Shown here in pieces: positions 21,128 to 36,100 of a stretch of DNA of 64,000 bases (position 1 is its first letter; the number at the start of each line of letters is the position of its first letter). The notes below the pieces were generated by a model. It saw nothing but the letters and a program-made list of their open reading frames with translations, searched no databases and was not told where the DNA came from. The stretch covers positions 62,001 through 126,000 of the forward strand of contig VWZP01008554.1 in the NCBI GenBank assembly GCA_013396995.1, read 5' to 3'. Both the position numbers and the translations under genes were made by a program. Source of the stretch: Dicaeum eximium. Its lineage: Eukaryota; Chordata; Aves; Passeriformes; Dicaeidae.

Positions 21128-24100
21128 TCAGGAGAACTTCCCTGCCTGAGGTGGGGGGCCAAGGAAGCCTCCTGCCTGCTTGGTGGCAGCCCGGGAAGGA
21201 GCAAGGCCGAGCATCTTCTGGATGTTCTGTAAAAACAGCAAAGAGAGTGGTAGGTCAGTGTACGGCAAGGGAAACAAAGAGGAAGAAATCCTGACTCTGC
21301 TCACAAAATAACTGGGAGTGGAAGGAACCTGTGGACATCATCCAGTCCAATCCCCCCAGCCAAGCCAGGATCACGTGGAGCAGGTGACAGGAACACATCT
21401 AGGCAAGTTTGGAATGTCTCCAGAGAGGGAGACTCCACACCCTCCCTGGGCAGCTGCTCCAGTGCTCTGCCATCCTCATCGTAGAGAATTTCTTCCTCAT
21501 GTTGAGGTGGAACTTCTTGTTGTTTAGTTCATGGCCACTGCTCCTCATCCTTGCTCGGCACCACTGAAGAGTTTCACCCCATCCTCTTGAACCCACCTTT
21601 GAGATATTCATATAATAAGATTCCCTCTCAGTCTTCTCTTTGGACTAAACAGGCCCAGCTCCTGTAGTCTCTCATCATTAGAGATGTTCCAGACCCTAAA
21701 TCATCTTTGTGGCCTCTGCTGGAGTCTCTCCAGTAGCACAAGTAAAACCTCCCCACTTGTTTCAACAGATTCAGGTTCTCACCCACATAGGCTTAATCTG
21801 CCTGGCCACTGTATATTGAACCTCTCCCCCTGTATGTTCAAAACAGCTCAGCATGGAGCCAGACAGGAATGGCTGGGCCATTCCTACCCACCTCAACAGA
21901 AGCTTCTGAACACCAAATGCATATTTTGGATGAGGATTCTTTCCCATTTTCAGCTACACAGCCTGCAGTCAGCTGTCTTTACACACACTGTTTACACAAA
22001 ACAGCACTGCAATTTAACTGCAGTGCAGGTTCCCAGCAGTGCTCACGGGCAGACTCCACAGCCCTCGGTTTTCCCAAATTCCAGAAAGCACTGCTGGTGG
22101 TGGCCATGGGAGCTGGAGTCTCCTAATGCAGCTGGAATTTGGGACAGCAGCATGGCAACCAGAGCATGTGCCAAGTGCAAGTCAGGAGCTTAGTCCCAGA
22201 ATTAACATGAATGCCAGTGCTGCACACAGAACAATGGAGTGCTGGAGACATGCAGGATAACAGGACATATGGAGCAAACCCCAAAACCTGACTATTGAAA
22301 TGACCTCATCTGCATGCCAGCGGGGTGTTTCAGTGGAAAACAACAAACAGGGGAAGAATTAATTAGCACAGCCAGGCATAAGCAAAAAAAAATCACAGCA
22401 AAATATTTAAATTTGAAGGTTTTTCTTGATTCTTGTGAAATTTCTATTAAATTTCACAACACTGCAACTACAAAGAGACATCAGTTCTTTCAGTTTCATC
22501 CTTCACTGTAAGGAACTCCAGCTCAAGATGGTGCTCCTGCGGTGCTGGCAAAACAGGGACATCTGAGATGCAGGGGAAAGAAGAAAACAACTGTGTCCTC
22601 CTCCTGTCACCACCAGAGTGCTGGCTATCAAGACAACAAAAGGAGGAAGGATTCTCTTCAAACCTGAGTGTCCTCTCCAAAATAACTGTCAGGATAGGTC
22701 AGACAGCAAGGTCATAGAGCTCTTGGACTTTTTTATCATGGAAGGAGAATAAACTTAAAAAAAAAAAAGGCACAGAGTTTTGCAATTCCACAGTAGCTGA
22801 AATAAAATAAAATCGGGATTCATTTCAGCTGGAGATTATGAAAAGGAAGGTTTCAACCCACACACAAGGAACACATGAAGAGGAATTACATCACATTTAG
22901 TCCACGGCATACATAAACCAGCCACTGATGTTCAGCAACTGAATATGTATGAGAGCATTAACTCCTTGCTGTGGTTCCTCGATCAAGGCACGGACAAAAG
23001 GAGGAAAAGAGCAGTCAAGGGACAGACCAAGCACAGCAGAGGGTGCTGCAGAGCCAGCAGCCCGCAGGACCGGCGTCCTGTCAGCTTCCTGGCAGCTCAC
23101 CCGTGGAGCAGAGATCCTAGCAGGGATCCGTGGAACCATGCACTGCCTCCTCCCCATTCCTTCCAGCAGGGAGAGAGAGAACTGTGGTGCTGAAGTTTAT
23201 TCCAACTACTTGAAGAGGAAGGGAGATGACAGTCTGTCTGTCTGAATTCCAGACTACAGACACTGTCCAGCATTACCCCTCCATGCAGTCTCCCCCTGCT
23301 CTGGAAGGCAGAAAGCACTGCACACTAGCTCCAAAGCACATTTTGCTGGACAACAATCCTGAAGCTTTCTTTCCAACACCTGGAAACACCAAAGATAGGG
23401 CAAGGTCCAGCAGAAACCTTGTCCCATCTGCTTTGGGCCATGTTGGACAAGGAAATCTGCAGAGTCCACTTCCAACACAAGCACGACCATCACCCTCAGG
23501 AGCAGGGAGGGAAGAGTAATATCTAGGGATCCAAATCCCTCATCTGAGCTCTTCTGATCTTTCCTCAAATGACTGCAAGAAGCACAGGAGCTGCTCCTGC
23601 TTTGGTCTTCAAACCCAGAAGGGACCTCAGACAAGGCAGCAAGTGGCTCCCTGCCCTAAGACCAGGCTCTATGGGAAAGTACAGTCCTGGCAGTAGGGAT
23701 AATTGCTGGCTCCCCTTCCCACTGGGAATACATTTCGGTGAGAAGCAGCCTAATGTACAGTTCAGATGCGTGTGAAAAGGAAGTGAAGAGCAGCAAACAG
23801 CCCAGGAACAGCAGCATATCCCTCTTCCCAAACAGCACAGGTGAAGGCTGGAAGCTCAGAACCAGGAGCAGCGACAGAGGATGTAACCCTGACACTGCAC
23901 CTCCCACCCAGCCCAGCAGCAGACTTTCCCAGCTGAAAACCCAACAGCTCAAGGACCCTTGGAAGGCCTCTCCCAGCAACCCTCCTCTCTCCAAACAGGA
24001 AGGCAGGAGGAACTAGGGGACAGGATTTACGTGCCAGGGAGAGCTGGGAACAGCGCAAAGGAAGTTACTCACTGTGAGGTGACTATTTTGGGAGATGCTG

Positions 24101-27100
24101 GCCAGGTCACAGGCAGCAAAGCTTCCCAGTCAGTGTTTGAAGAGTTTATCACCCCCACATGAAGAGAGTCCCTGATGCTGCTCCTGCCTGTCCCATTAAT
24201 GTCACTTCAATCACCGTCCAGGCAGTCTCCCACCCCCGCAGACTCCCCTGCATTTCCCACCAGGTCACTGTTTTTTCACACACACCCAAGTTCTTGCTCT
24301 ACCTCTGAGCTCCACAGCAACATCTCTCTTCCCTGTCTTTGATGGTTTCACAGGCAGCTCCAGGACTTAAGGAAAGACTGAGGGACTACGGTCTCCTTGG
24401 TTTGTTCACAACCTTTTCCCTGTTTTTTGGTACATCTCCATTCCTTCCTTTGTGTGAGCAGCATCAAGCCAGACACCAACTCCCACAGCACTTGTCCTCC
24501 CCTGGGTCAGCACCTGTTTTGAATGCAACCTGGCAAGATTTCCCCTTCTGCACACAGTGAAATACAACAAGCACAAAGCCTTCACCTCCAAGGTCACTGA
24601 AATCACAAAGTACAAGTCTTTGGCACCATTTTAAGCCCTTAATTACTTTCTTGCCCTCTCCTCCAGCCTGTCACAGCTCTGAAGTCCTATTCCCAATGCT
24701 GTTATCACCTAGGTTCTTTCAAATACAATAAAGCCAAGAGCAGGATGCCAGCAGCAATCACAGCTTCAGTTCTGACCTGCTGTGCAAGCTGTGGTGTCCC
24801 TGCCCTTCCCTCGAGCAGCAAGGAGGAAGAAGCTGAGCTGCCTGACAGCTGGAGAAGTGCAGGAATTGTTAACCATCATCACGTAGAGAAGGCAGCACTA
24901 TGAAGACTGCAGTCTCACACCCTTCTCCAAAGCAATAAACTCACTCTCCTCCTTCACAGGGACATCATAAGGAACTCTCAAGCACAAGGACAATTTTTTC
25001 CCAGAAGTTTTATGGAAAGCTCAACCCACTGCAATGAGTTTGGCATTTCCGCCCCTCAGTTCATTGCACCCACCAATTTCACCATATAAAACATCAGGAA
25101 ATGCCCAGCATTAGAATGAACCACAGGAATTATATTTTTAGGGGAAAAAAAACCAAAACAAAACAAAAACAAAAACAAAAAACCCACAAAGAGAGATTTT
25201 TCAGCAAGAGAGTTCCCCAGTCAACCCAATGGGTGCAGAAAAATCTTACTGATGGTGCTATTTAATTTCCTATAATAATCTGCAACACTGAAAAGACTTT
25301 CCATCTAACAGGTAACACAAAGCAGCACCAGCCAAGATTGCCTGAAGGAACAGCATCAGACCACAGCATCCCAGGAATTCTGGAAGGCGATCTTAAGAGC
25401 TCAATATGTCTCAGTGCTTTCAAAGCATCAAACCCTTCTCTAGTCACTGGGAAGTGAAAGTTTGTCGTGCAGCAAAGAGAGTGAGGAAGCCCCTGCCTGC
25501 CCTTTGGTGAAGCTGGGCCTGCTTGGAGTGAGGAGTGCCCAGATGAACCCCAAATGATCCTTTCAGCATAAATGATTCTGCAGTTCATTATCTGCTTTTC
25601 CACAGGACCAGACTGAGATCCATTTCAGCACAAGCACCCAGTACAGAGGGCTGTAGGGAATTCCATCCACCAGCATGCACTTTGTGACTAAAGGAACTCT
25701 GTGTACTGGAGCTGCTCCATCAAGCTCACCCCAGCTCCTGGCATTACACACCACTTCCCTTTGCTGATTTGCTTGAAGTCTAAGTCCCTTAGTCTAAGTT
25801 TCCTTGGCACCCCTGAGGAAAAGCAACAAGTGGGTCAAGGAGAAAAGCAGCAAGAATTCAGGAAGTGAATCAAAGAAAAGGGAAATATAAAGACAGCAGA
25901 GAAGGTAATTTGCTGCTAGTTGCACCAGCATTCATCCAGAGTACATTTACCTATCCCCAGCACCCTGTGGGGAAAGTGGAAAACAAAATAGACTTCTTGT
26001 TGCACTGAGGAGGCCCTCTTGTTCTCACCAGCCATTCTGCCACTTGAGCTGCCAGTGAACTTTCCTGAATAGGTCCCTTATGCTCACTGATATCCTCATC
26101 CTCTTTCAAAAGATGGGACTATGGAGCTTTGCTGGAGAGCTCTGTGGAGTCGGCTCTTGGCTTACCATACTAGACCCCTTCTCTGTGTCACGTCCCTAAT
26201 GCTGGGAGAGACTTGACACCAAAGGTACAGCTCTTATGCCTCTGAAAAAAATCAGGCAGCCAGCAAAAACAGGAAGGACAAACCCAAAAGAGTAGCTTTA
26301 ACTCTTTCCTCACTTTTCTAGCAACTTTATGGACTGATGCAACTTTTACAGAGCTGCAAGTCACCTAGAAAGTTCCCCATAAAGATACTGCTGTTTATAA
26401 AGATGCACATATTGCTGTGAAAGTCGTAATTACTAAGGAGCAGGATTTCAATCAGCTTCTAATGGAGACAATCTCTTAGTATGGCAATCCACAAAGTTAT
26501 CACACAAGTCAGGAATCCCTTTCTGCCAACTCTGTCCCAGAGCCCTGGTGCAAGTCTCCAGCCAGGTCCCATGCAGGACAGTGACTGTTTTAATGATCCC
26601 AACCTAGAATTGCTTTGAATATGAGGGACAGGAATGAAGACAAACACAGAAAGCATAAACAGATCCAAGATTACATGTGCAATATTCCTGTTCCTGGATG
26701 GTGATATGCTTTCCCTACTCCAGGGGAAGTGTACTCACCTGTCTGATTGACATGGTGCAGAGAATGTAGAGGAAGATGAAGGAGCAGTCAGTGTAATCCT
26801 CACCCAGGAGGTTGCGGTGGGAGAGACCTTGGATGTATGAGAGGGGGATAAATGGAAGCTTTGCCACCACTCGGCCGTCAAATCTGGAAAAGAGAGCACT
26901 GGATCACCACTGGAGACAGCAGAAGGGCTTTTGGATATAGAAAAAACAAGTGAACATCTTCAACAGGCCACTGGAGCAGGTAAGACCACATAGAAGGCTA
27001 AAAGGCCTTCTCCAGCCCCTCTCCGCACACTACACCAAGGAGGATAAAGACACCTCTCTCTCCAAGCCCTCCACAGGGTAGGATTCCCTCAGGAACAGTT

Positions 27101-30100
27101 TTACCATAATTAAAGTGTTTCCTAGTGATTTAAGTGATCAACTGGACAAGCTGCTGATTCATGAAATCTTGGTGGTTTGCAGTTTTCTGGTGCATTTTAT
27201 TTCTAAGTCAGATTTAGCAGATTACTTCCCAGAACACAATCAGCACTTCAATAAAAGATAAATGACTGTCACCCTGTCGTACTGCAGTTACTGCAACAAG
27301 ACAGACCCTTTGCTTCAAGCAAAACAGCATTTTTTAAACCAGAGCATAAATCAAAGACACCTTTTCCTTCCCTGAAGGAGCTGTGCTCCTCAGGATGCAC
27401 AAGAGAGCCACCAACAACACTTCATACCCCCAGTTTCTATGCATTAGCTGTGGGGATGAAGGCAGTGCAGAGGCAGGATGATACCGCATATTCCGAGCGG
27501 CATGTCCTGCTCCTGGAACCCCTCCAGGCCCACATTCCAGGCCATCAGGCAGAGTGTGAATTTTGGCCAGTTTGCAAAGATTTCTCCCAAGCCAGACCAG
27601 TCGACCCAATCTTTTGATGTAGATGTGTATGATGCCTCATCAGCATGTGCATATTTGGATGTTATTTTCTCTGCGTGTGCTGATTTTCGAACAGGTGTTT
27701 CTTGTTTCAAGAGATCCTAAATGAGCCTTCTTTCCTGTGGAGATGCATTCACACAGCCACGGCTCAAACACACGCCAACTTTGTTTACATCTCACAGGCA
27801 GTTTGGCAAAAGAGCTCAGAACGGATGTTTATCTCCCTGGAACATCCCCCAGTGGCTTAAAATTCTGCGTTATTCCTGCTGTGAGAATGACAAGTACTTC
27901 AGCAGTAGCACCCTGAGGTACCTGCTTTTAATTCCAGCAGGTTTTCACAGTTATTAAGAGGTACCAGAATGCACAAATCTTAGAGTAAGGCAGGGGAGTG
28001 ATTGCATGAAAAAGTTCCTGGCAAGAGAAAATTGAGACACACAGAAGGTAATTTCTGCCCCAGGTGAAATCCCTGGTGGCTTGGAGGCTACTGCTGCTGC
28101 AGATCTCACTGCCATAATGAACCTTTTAAGCCACAAGAGTCACTCAGCTGTTTGTCCTGGGCACAGCATTCTGCTCTTTGGGTTTAAACCAGCCTTGCTG
28201 CCACTTCCACATCCTTCCAGCATGGTCCAACCTGCTGCCCCAGTACTGCTGACACTCCAGGAATGACAGCAGGAAATCATCCCAGTGATTTCTAGTTTGG
28301 CTAAGGGGGCACTTGGCAATGGTGAGGTGCTCAGAGCAGCAGCATCTGCAAAGTACCTGTCCAAAGGGTGCTGCTTCCATACAATTCCTGCTCCTTTTTT
28401 TCCCAGCAGCCATGAACCCATTCAAGAACAGGAAAAGCAGCAAACATGGCCACAGCCATTGCAGGTGTCAGGCACCCTTTTTCTACCACACCCACAAATG
28501 CCTCCATGGATACTCCTGCTGCTCAGATTCCCTCTAAAGAAAGAGGCAGTTAAATAAAAGATATGCCCAAAGGCTGACATCAATTCTCTGCTCAGTAGCA
28601 TGGTCTCTGTGGGCAGGAATCCTCAAAAGAGGAACAAGACAAGTAAACTTGGTAGAAGTTTATTGTTTTTTTCTATTTTTTTTTCATTTAATATCTATGG
28701 AAGGAGGAGCCATATAGAATTTAACTCAAATCAACCCCTTCCTAAAGTTCTTAACAGACTTACAGTTCTCTAGTACTTGTTACTCACAGAATACTCAGAA
28801 CAACTGCCTCTTCCCCCTCTAGGAAAGTGGGCACAGTGGGGTGAAGCATTTTTAGTTTGTTTTCCAGTCTGCTTTAGGGGCAGGTGCTGGTGTTTGTATT
28901 GTACCCAAAGAGCAAGGCAAGCACTTGGAGGTCTCAAGTGCAACCCCATAAATGCCCCCTCAGACCCCTCATTGCTCATGATGCACCTCCAGCCCTGCTC
29001 AGGGCTGCAGTGAAATGAGACATCGCTGACTCAAGACCGTACCTGAATTTTAAAATCCTCCTGTGCTGGGTTGCTTTGCTCTGCTCAGAACACTCAGTGC
29101 TGAAGTCTGACTAAGCTGAATAAATAAAGGATCCACACAGTGGCACTTCTGTTATTATGTTACCCCATGTTTGCAATTTATCCACCCACAGATCTCCAGT
29201 AAAATAACAATTGACTGTATCCTGGGGATGCCAGCATAGAAGCCAAAGGCTTTGGTGCCCAAGAATGTAAATTCCTGTTTGCAGGGCAAGAATATTGCCC
29301 AGATATCAAGCAGCCTCCTAAAGGTTATCCTAACAATATTCATGTCATCTTCAGATTTAACAGCCAACAGTTCATATTTCAAGTGAATCAAGTTTTGAAA
29401 GCCAAGCACAGCCCTTCAGGTTTGCATATCTGAAACAAAGCTGTCTACAACTGTGTAAACCAGTTTGGGGTTTCTTCTCAAACTACACCCATCCCAGGTC
29501 ACTTTTAAAACAAATGAAGCTTGGAGCCCATACCTGGACCTGTTTATATCTGGATTCTGATTACCTCAAGTAGGCAACAACAAACTCTGCAATTACAGTT
29601 CATTTCTAAGGGCAAGGGAGCTGACCCAGTTTTGTTTGCAAGACCATTCTTTGGTCACACCACTACAGCAAAGCCAAAGCAGCTGAAGACTGAAGATGTT
29701 TGCCTGACAGGCACCAAACTTGCCCTAATCAGGATGTTCCCATGGAGAAAAGATATCAAAACTGTGTCTAGATTGAATGCAATTTGTTCAATTTGGTTGT
29801 GCTCAGTACTCAATGTTCCCTCTTGAGCAAAACGTGTATGTGATAACCAAACCACCACATCTTCATATGAAATATGGATCCATTTATTTATTTATGGTTC
29901 TTGACTGGACAATATCACTCTTAACACTTCAAGTGATGAAGGGGAGGTGGAAAATATGTTCACTGTAAAAATGTCAGAAAAAAATGCAGGAAGTTGATAC
30001 TTACATGGAGTTGAACATTCCCATCAAGGCAGTGAAGCAGAAGCCAATGGCAAACATGGATTTCATCCGAACCTGCAAGCAGAAAAGTCAGAGATGTTTA

Positions 30101-33100
30101 AAACAACAAGCCCACACTGAGGTATTATAAGCTCACACCCTTAAAAACAGGCTTTGTACAGATCACTGAAATCAACAGGGAAAAAGGATGACCCAGGGGA
30201 CAGAGGGGTTGTAAAAGTGACTGGAGAAGTCCCAAAGAGCCTGGCTACAAAGGCAGCCACAGTGTGGGCCACTGATGGGAAGTGCTGCTCAGGAATTGTC
30301 CTGTCACCTTGCACAGGCTGGTTTTATTTTTTCCTTAAGCTATAAAACCCATCAGGGGGATTCCCAGGGGACTCCCAGCAGGGGATCATTACAATGACCA
30401 AAGTTATAGGAAGCCACAAAAATTAATTCTACTTCAGAAAACATCATGGAGACTTATAAAGATGAAAATAGCTAAGGTTTGGCATGAGATGAGGCAGTAA
30501 CTCCGTGGCTCATACTAAAAGCTCTAGCTATTAGAGAAAATCCAGAAGGACCTTTCCAGAGTAAAAGCAGCTTTGTCTGCCAATTGAACAAAGTCTTTGT
30601 GTTGGAAAACTGACTGAAATCACCAGCAGTTGGGAACTGGCTTTAAATTTTCATACCATTGACAAGTCCCTGTTGTTATTCTTCAGTTTCTCTTCTTGTC
30701 TCTCTGGAAAGACAAAAACAACAGTTATAATCAGTTATATCAACCTAGAAACCACAGTGTTTTCATTTCCAGGAAAACTTAACCTCTTTGGCTCTCCAAA
30801 CAAACAACACTTCCAAAATCAACTCCAGCTCTCTTTGCCAGACAGTAGAAAGTGAGAAACTGTACCCAGCCAACTGCTTCTCTACCACAGCAACATGCAG
30901 CAAGTAAGGCACAAAGAGAGGAGGCAGCTGGAATCACACATTCAGCACTTCTGAAAGAAATGCACCCAATGTCAGATTTGCTAACTCAACCAACTCACAC
31001 AGGAGCATGAGCACTGCTGCCAGGAAACAAAAAGAGTGTCCCTCTACCACAGTTACCAAAGGAAGCAGTGACCAATTTTTGCTGCACACCATCACAAATA
31101 CACTGAATAAGTAAGGATTTCCTTCTGGAGGTCTCAAAAGGGAAACCATGCACAGAGCTGGGAGCTGCACCTCAACAACGCCAAAATCCTGCTGGTCTTA
31201 GTAATGAACTTTGCACCCTTCTCACACCTAGGAGATTCTCCAAAGAGAAAAGAGATATTCCTACGTGAAATTCAGTAGTGAGTGTATTACTGTGCTTTGC
31301 AGGAAGTACTTTGGAAATTTAGTCTGTCCTTAAATCACCACAGACTTCAAAGATACTCAGATTTTCAAGAGGGCATTTTCCATGTCCCTCACTGGAGGGC
31401 AGCTCTGCCTTCAGCATTATCCACTATCTGTCACCTTTCCTGTCCCATGTCCCCATCATGCCTTGTGCTCCTCTCAGACCAAGGATCCAGAGGGGCAGCC
31501 AGGACTGGGAAGCAACAGCCAGCTTAAGTAAGGATGTGGATAATGAAGGAACACCCAAAGAACAGCAGGAGTGAAGAGGGGAGGATGCAGAAGGACTGCC
31601 AAGGGCTATCCAGCATGGGAATTTTGAGGGAACCCCACTGAAGTTTCAGTACTTGAGGCCCACAGCTGAGAAACTCCAAAATTCTCTCCCAAGCCCCTGC
31701 TAAGTACAGGGACAGTCAGTGTTATGAAAAGCAACAGCAACACCCCTACCCAATTCCTTAGAACCCTCTTGGCTATTTCCACTTGCTCCTAACTACAAAC
31801 TATTCCCTCTGGCAGGAACCTTTCAGACACCTGCTTCCTGAACCAGGTGGAAAGTTGTGTCCTGGGGACATTTCAGCAACCACAGGCCAGCTCTTCAGGA
31901 ATCACATTTGGCACAAATACTTGTTTTTTCCCCTCTGCTGCATAGCTAACCATCTAATCAGGTGGGCTAAAGGTTACATGGAGGAAAGAACACAGCTCTG
32001 ATTGCCCAACAAAGCTGACCTATCTCTCACCTATTTCTACAGATTCAAAATGAACATGTTCTGGGTTATCTACCAACTTATAAAAATGGTCTATTCCTCC
32101 CCAGATCATACATAAACAGCCTGTTAAGTATTTGCTGGGTAGTTTACAGTTGGGTAAAGGCACAGAGAAAGAGGACTGGGTTAACAAGCAGCTCCCTGGA
32201 GTCTAAAATCATCTTACTGTGCTCATTGGAACACAAACCATGAGGATACAGGGATAGAGATTTGCCAGGACTGGAGGTTTTTATTTTGTTTCAGTTTTGC
32301 TGTCCATCCAGCACTCGTGTGGACTCCTGGGAATGTCACTGTCTTTTCTTCCAGAAGTATATGGACATAGAAAGCAGTAGCAAGGTTTAAGCTAACAAAT
32401 GATCTCTTTAAACTGAAATGACAGGAGGTTACGCCAATGCTAAAGGTGTCCTGTTCCAGCAGTGCCCAAGGTGATTTAGATACAATGTGACAATCGGCTC
32501 ATTTTACAGTTAAAAATAAAGGTTTTTCAGTAGGAAACACCAAATTAAGCCTTCTCAAGCAACCTTCCCCCTACCTCTTTGTGCACATGCATGATTCATC
32601 CCTTATAAAACCAAGTAATATCATCCACACACCTCCTGTCTTATTCTGTGCATGGAACAGATGGCAACTGAGGCAGGTCTGTACCACAGCTGTTACTTAG
32701 CCATAAAGCCTCAGCTCAATATTTACTTTTTGTTAACTAAAATGGCAGAACTTGGAAGAATTCCAGCACAAGTAGATTTGCTGTGACAACAATGCTCCAT
32801 CTTGCAGAATGATTTGACATCCAGTAAGTTACTGAGATCAGAGATTTCAAAACCACTTAACAGCTGTGAGTCATTTTTTGGAAGTCCAGTATGACATTTC
32901 GGGTCTGATTTTTCAGAAACACCAAGAATTCATCTTTGCCTGAACACAAATGAAATACTGAAGTCAGGCAGCACTTGTAAAAAACAAAAACCACCCACAA
33001 AAAAAAAAACCAACCCAAAAACCCACCCAAAACCCCAAAAAATCAGTCTCAGAATCTTAGGCTTGGCCAGCAAGCATCATAGCAAACAAAATCAGTGGTC

Positions 33101-36100
33101 GTTTCCTAAGTTCTCATCTTTGTCCCTTTGTGCTTTGTTTTTCATCTGCAAAACAAGATTATTTCAATGTATAAAAATGGGTGGAGCATCTGAAGTCCTC
33201 AGATTCTACTGTTTATTGGTTTAGTCCAAGCACAAGTAAAATATTGTCTGCTAGGAACACAGCTTGGATGGTGCCCTGCAAAAAAGTCATTGTCACACTT
33301 TTTTATTTAATGTTATCTGCAGTTGTTACATATGGTCACTTTCAAAGTTGCCTTATCCATCAAGCAGTGTTCATCCCACGCAGGGTTTAGGCAAGATTAG
33401 GAATTCAAATGCACAAGAGGAAGCATTTTGGCTCCTGTCCCTTCAGGAATCTAACGACAACAGGTTTTCTACCTAGGAAGAACTGTTTGAAGATGTGTTT
33501 ATAATTCCCAAGCTTTGTACAGATCAAATGACTAATCCAGCTACCTGGTGTTACAGAGGAATGAGGAAACCAACTCCCAGGAGCTCTCAGAAGTGTTCCT
33601 GCCACGATCTCTGTAATAACTTAACTGAGCTTTGCTGCACGTTGCGAGTCCTGCAGATAGCAAAACCTTTAAACATCTCTTTACCCTGTTCTTCCTAACT
33701 TCAGCACTTGAAGAGCTACCCTAACCCAGAAAGAATTCAGCTTACTGACAATGAAAAAGAATGGAAAAATAAATCACTGCCTAAAACTGAGCAAAACTGA
33801 TTTATCAAAATTAAAATTAATCTAAGGACGGTTACAGTTAACATGAACATTTTCAGCTCTAAAGTGTTCAAATGAAGGGAAAAAAAAAAAAGACTCACAA
33901 TTTGAGTTCTACAGCTACAGCAAGCTACCATGCACTGCAGCAAAGAGCTTTGACAGCTGAAGTTAGTAACAGCCATAGATATCAAGGCTAAAACGGGAGA
34001 AAAACTCGAGGAGCTCAGCAAGAGGTGCTGCTCCTCTCAGTGATCCACTCATCTGATCAAAACCATCAGGAGGCCGGGTATCTCCTGCCTTGGAAGAGTA
34101 AGACAAATTATTAAACAGCCTTGAAAGGAAGGAAAGGATAATCACTTCCACCAGTTTCTCAACTTCCCACCATTCTTGAGGCACCAGTCTTACCTATCTT
34201 CTTTTTCTGCTGTCGGCCTGCTGATTCAGTTATTGTTTCCTTCTTCTTTTCCACTGCAAAACAAAAAGATACTCCATCACTTCTGCACAGTGATACCACC
34301 ACACCTTTTCCACATACCAAACAACATTTTATTCCTCTGCAGAACAGGGGCACAAAAAGCAGCTAAGTAGAACTAAGAACATGTTCAGAATCAATAAGTT
34401 ATCAGTACCAAGGCTGATTACACCAATCACTTAAAAACTATAATAAAAAAAAATTTAGAACCCTGGATAAGATACAAACATATTTAAAGGGTTAATTTCA
34501 AACTCTGTCAAGAGCCCATGACACTGTGAACTGAGCAGTCTGGGGACAATTTTGGCTCAAGTGACCCTTGCTGATTTGTCATTTGTATCAGACAGTACTT
34601 TTGATTCAGCAAGTGGAATGAAAAGAGCTTTGTGGCGAGCTCTGCTCCCCATTATCTGCAGTGGGAAGCAGAATACAGCAAAGCCTGTGTTCTCCTACAT
34701 CCCTTCTTCACAGGCAGGCATTCTCAGGGGAAATGCTGTCCAAGCAGGCAGCCACAGCCTCTCTATTCTTCAATTCATTAGCACTGAAGTATTTCCAATA
34801 TTTTATAGCAGAAGCCTAAGGTCAAAGGTACTAAAACCCCAACTCAGACACGCACCCAGCACCTGCCACCAAGCACCACTACAGCAAAGCAGGCCAGCAG
34901 AGCCAGCACAGGGAAATGGGAACACTGTAAATGTGCTGCTCAGCTGCAAAGGAGGCTCTGGGACAGCAAAAAGGGCTTTTCCAGGAAGCAAGAGACATTT
35001 TCATTCAAGAACTATAACAAGAGTACACCAGGAAGCAAGGATGATGAAGCATGATCATGGTCTAACAACAGAGAGCAGCCCTTTTTTACTTTAAACTCTC
35101 TGTATTTATGCAAACTGACGGTACCATATCTACTCTGCCTGGGCTCACTGTTAGCTCAGAGATACCTGAGTGCTGGGGCTCCCCTCCCTCGTGAAGTACC
35201 AGCTCAGCACAGACCTTCCAGCCCTGATTTCAAAGCCCAGAGGAAATGAAGGCAGCCAACCTTCCAAGCCACACCAGGCTTTGTAGAGCTGCCTTACAAA
35301 ATGCCTGTGAGTCAGTCACAACTGCTCAGAAAATCACATCAGCCCAGACAAGTCACCTCAACATCATCCCTCCATGGCAACAGAGTGAGAAACAATTGCT
35401 TTCCCCAAAGAACAAGAGGATCTCTGGTGCAGAGGAAAACAGGGAGCTTGTGTCCCTAGGGAATACTGGAGAGAGGTGTCAGATGACACAATGTACCCAG
35501 GGCTCCAAGAACACTGTCTCCATAACCTTCCTTATGCCAAATCCAGCTGGGGAAACCCCATCAGCCCATCCCTGTCCTGGTGCACATAACCCCAGGGCCC
35601 CAGCTCTAAACCCCAGACAGTGATATTAAGACTTATGCCCAGCCCCGATTCCCTCAGGCCTGCCCGTGGGAACATCCACATCAACAAATCAGAAATTCCA
35701 GGGACAGCCTTCAGCCTTGTACATTCACCCCTACATTCACCCAGAACAATCTCTGCAGCAGCCTCAGCCAGCGCTGAGCCTCTCCCTAGGAAGGAGAGGA
35801 CAGGAAGAGATGAAATTAAGGAGTAACAATGTCTGCTCAAGCACACTACCCAGCCCCTTTGTTTTTGCAAATCCTAAGGATCGCTAAGACTCTCACGGGA
35901 GAGCTTAAAGGCCTCAAATGTGTTTTTTCCTGTTTCAGATGTGTTAGATAACAGTTGAAAGGTGTGGCTCAAGTGGTCCACTTGGCAAGTTGTAAGCCCT
36001 CAGGTCAGCCAGCTGTCCTCAGCACAAGAGGGGAAGGGAAAAAAGGAAAGCTGAATTTTTACTGGCTCCTTATTCAGCTTTACCTTTTTTGTCTTTTTGT

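Noticed and set aside
34552..35094. 180-codon plus-strand frame in TMCO1 intron 2
   Set aside because: No domain, no splice context and low-complexity-like composition; probably chance.
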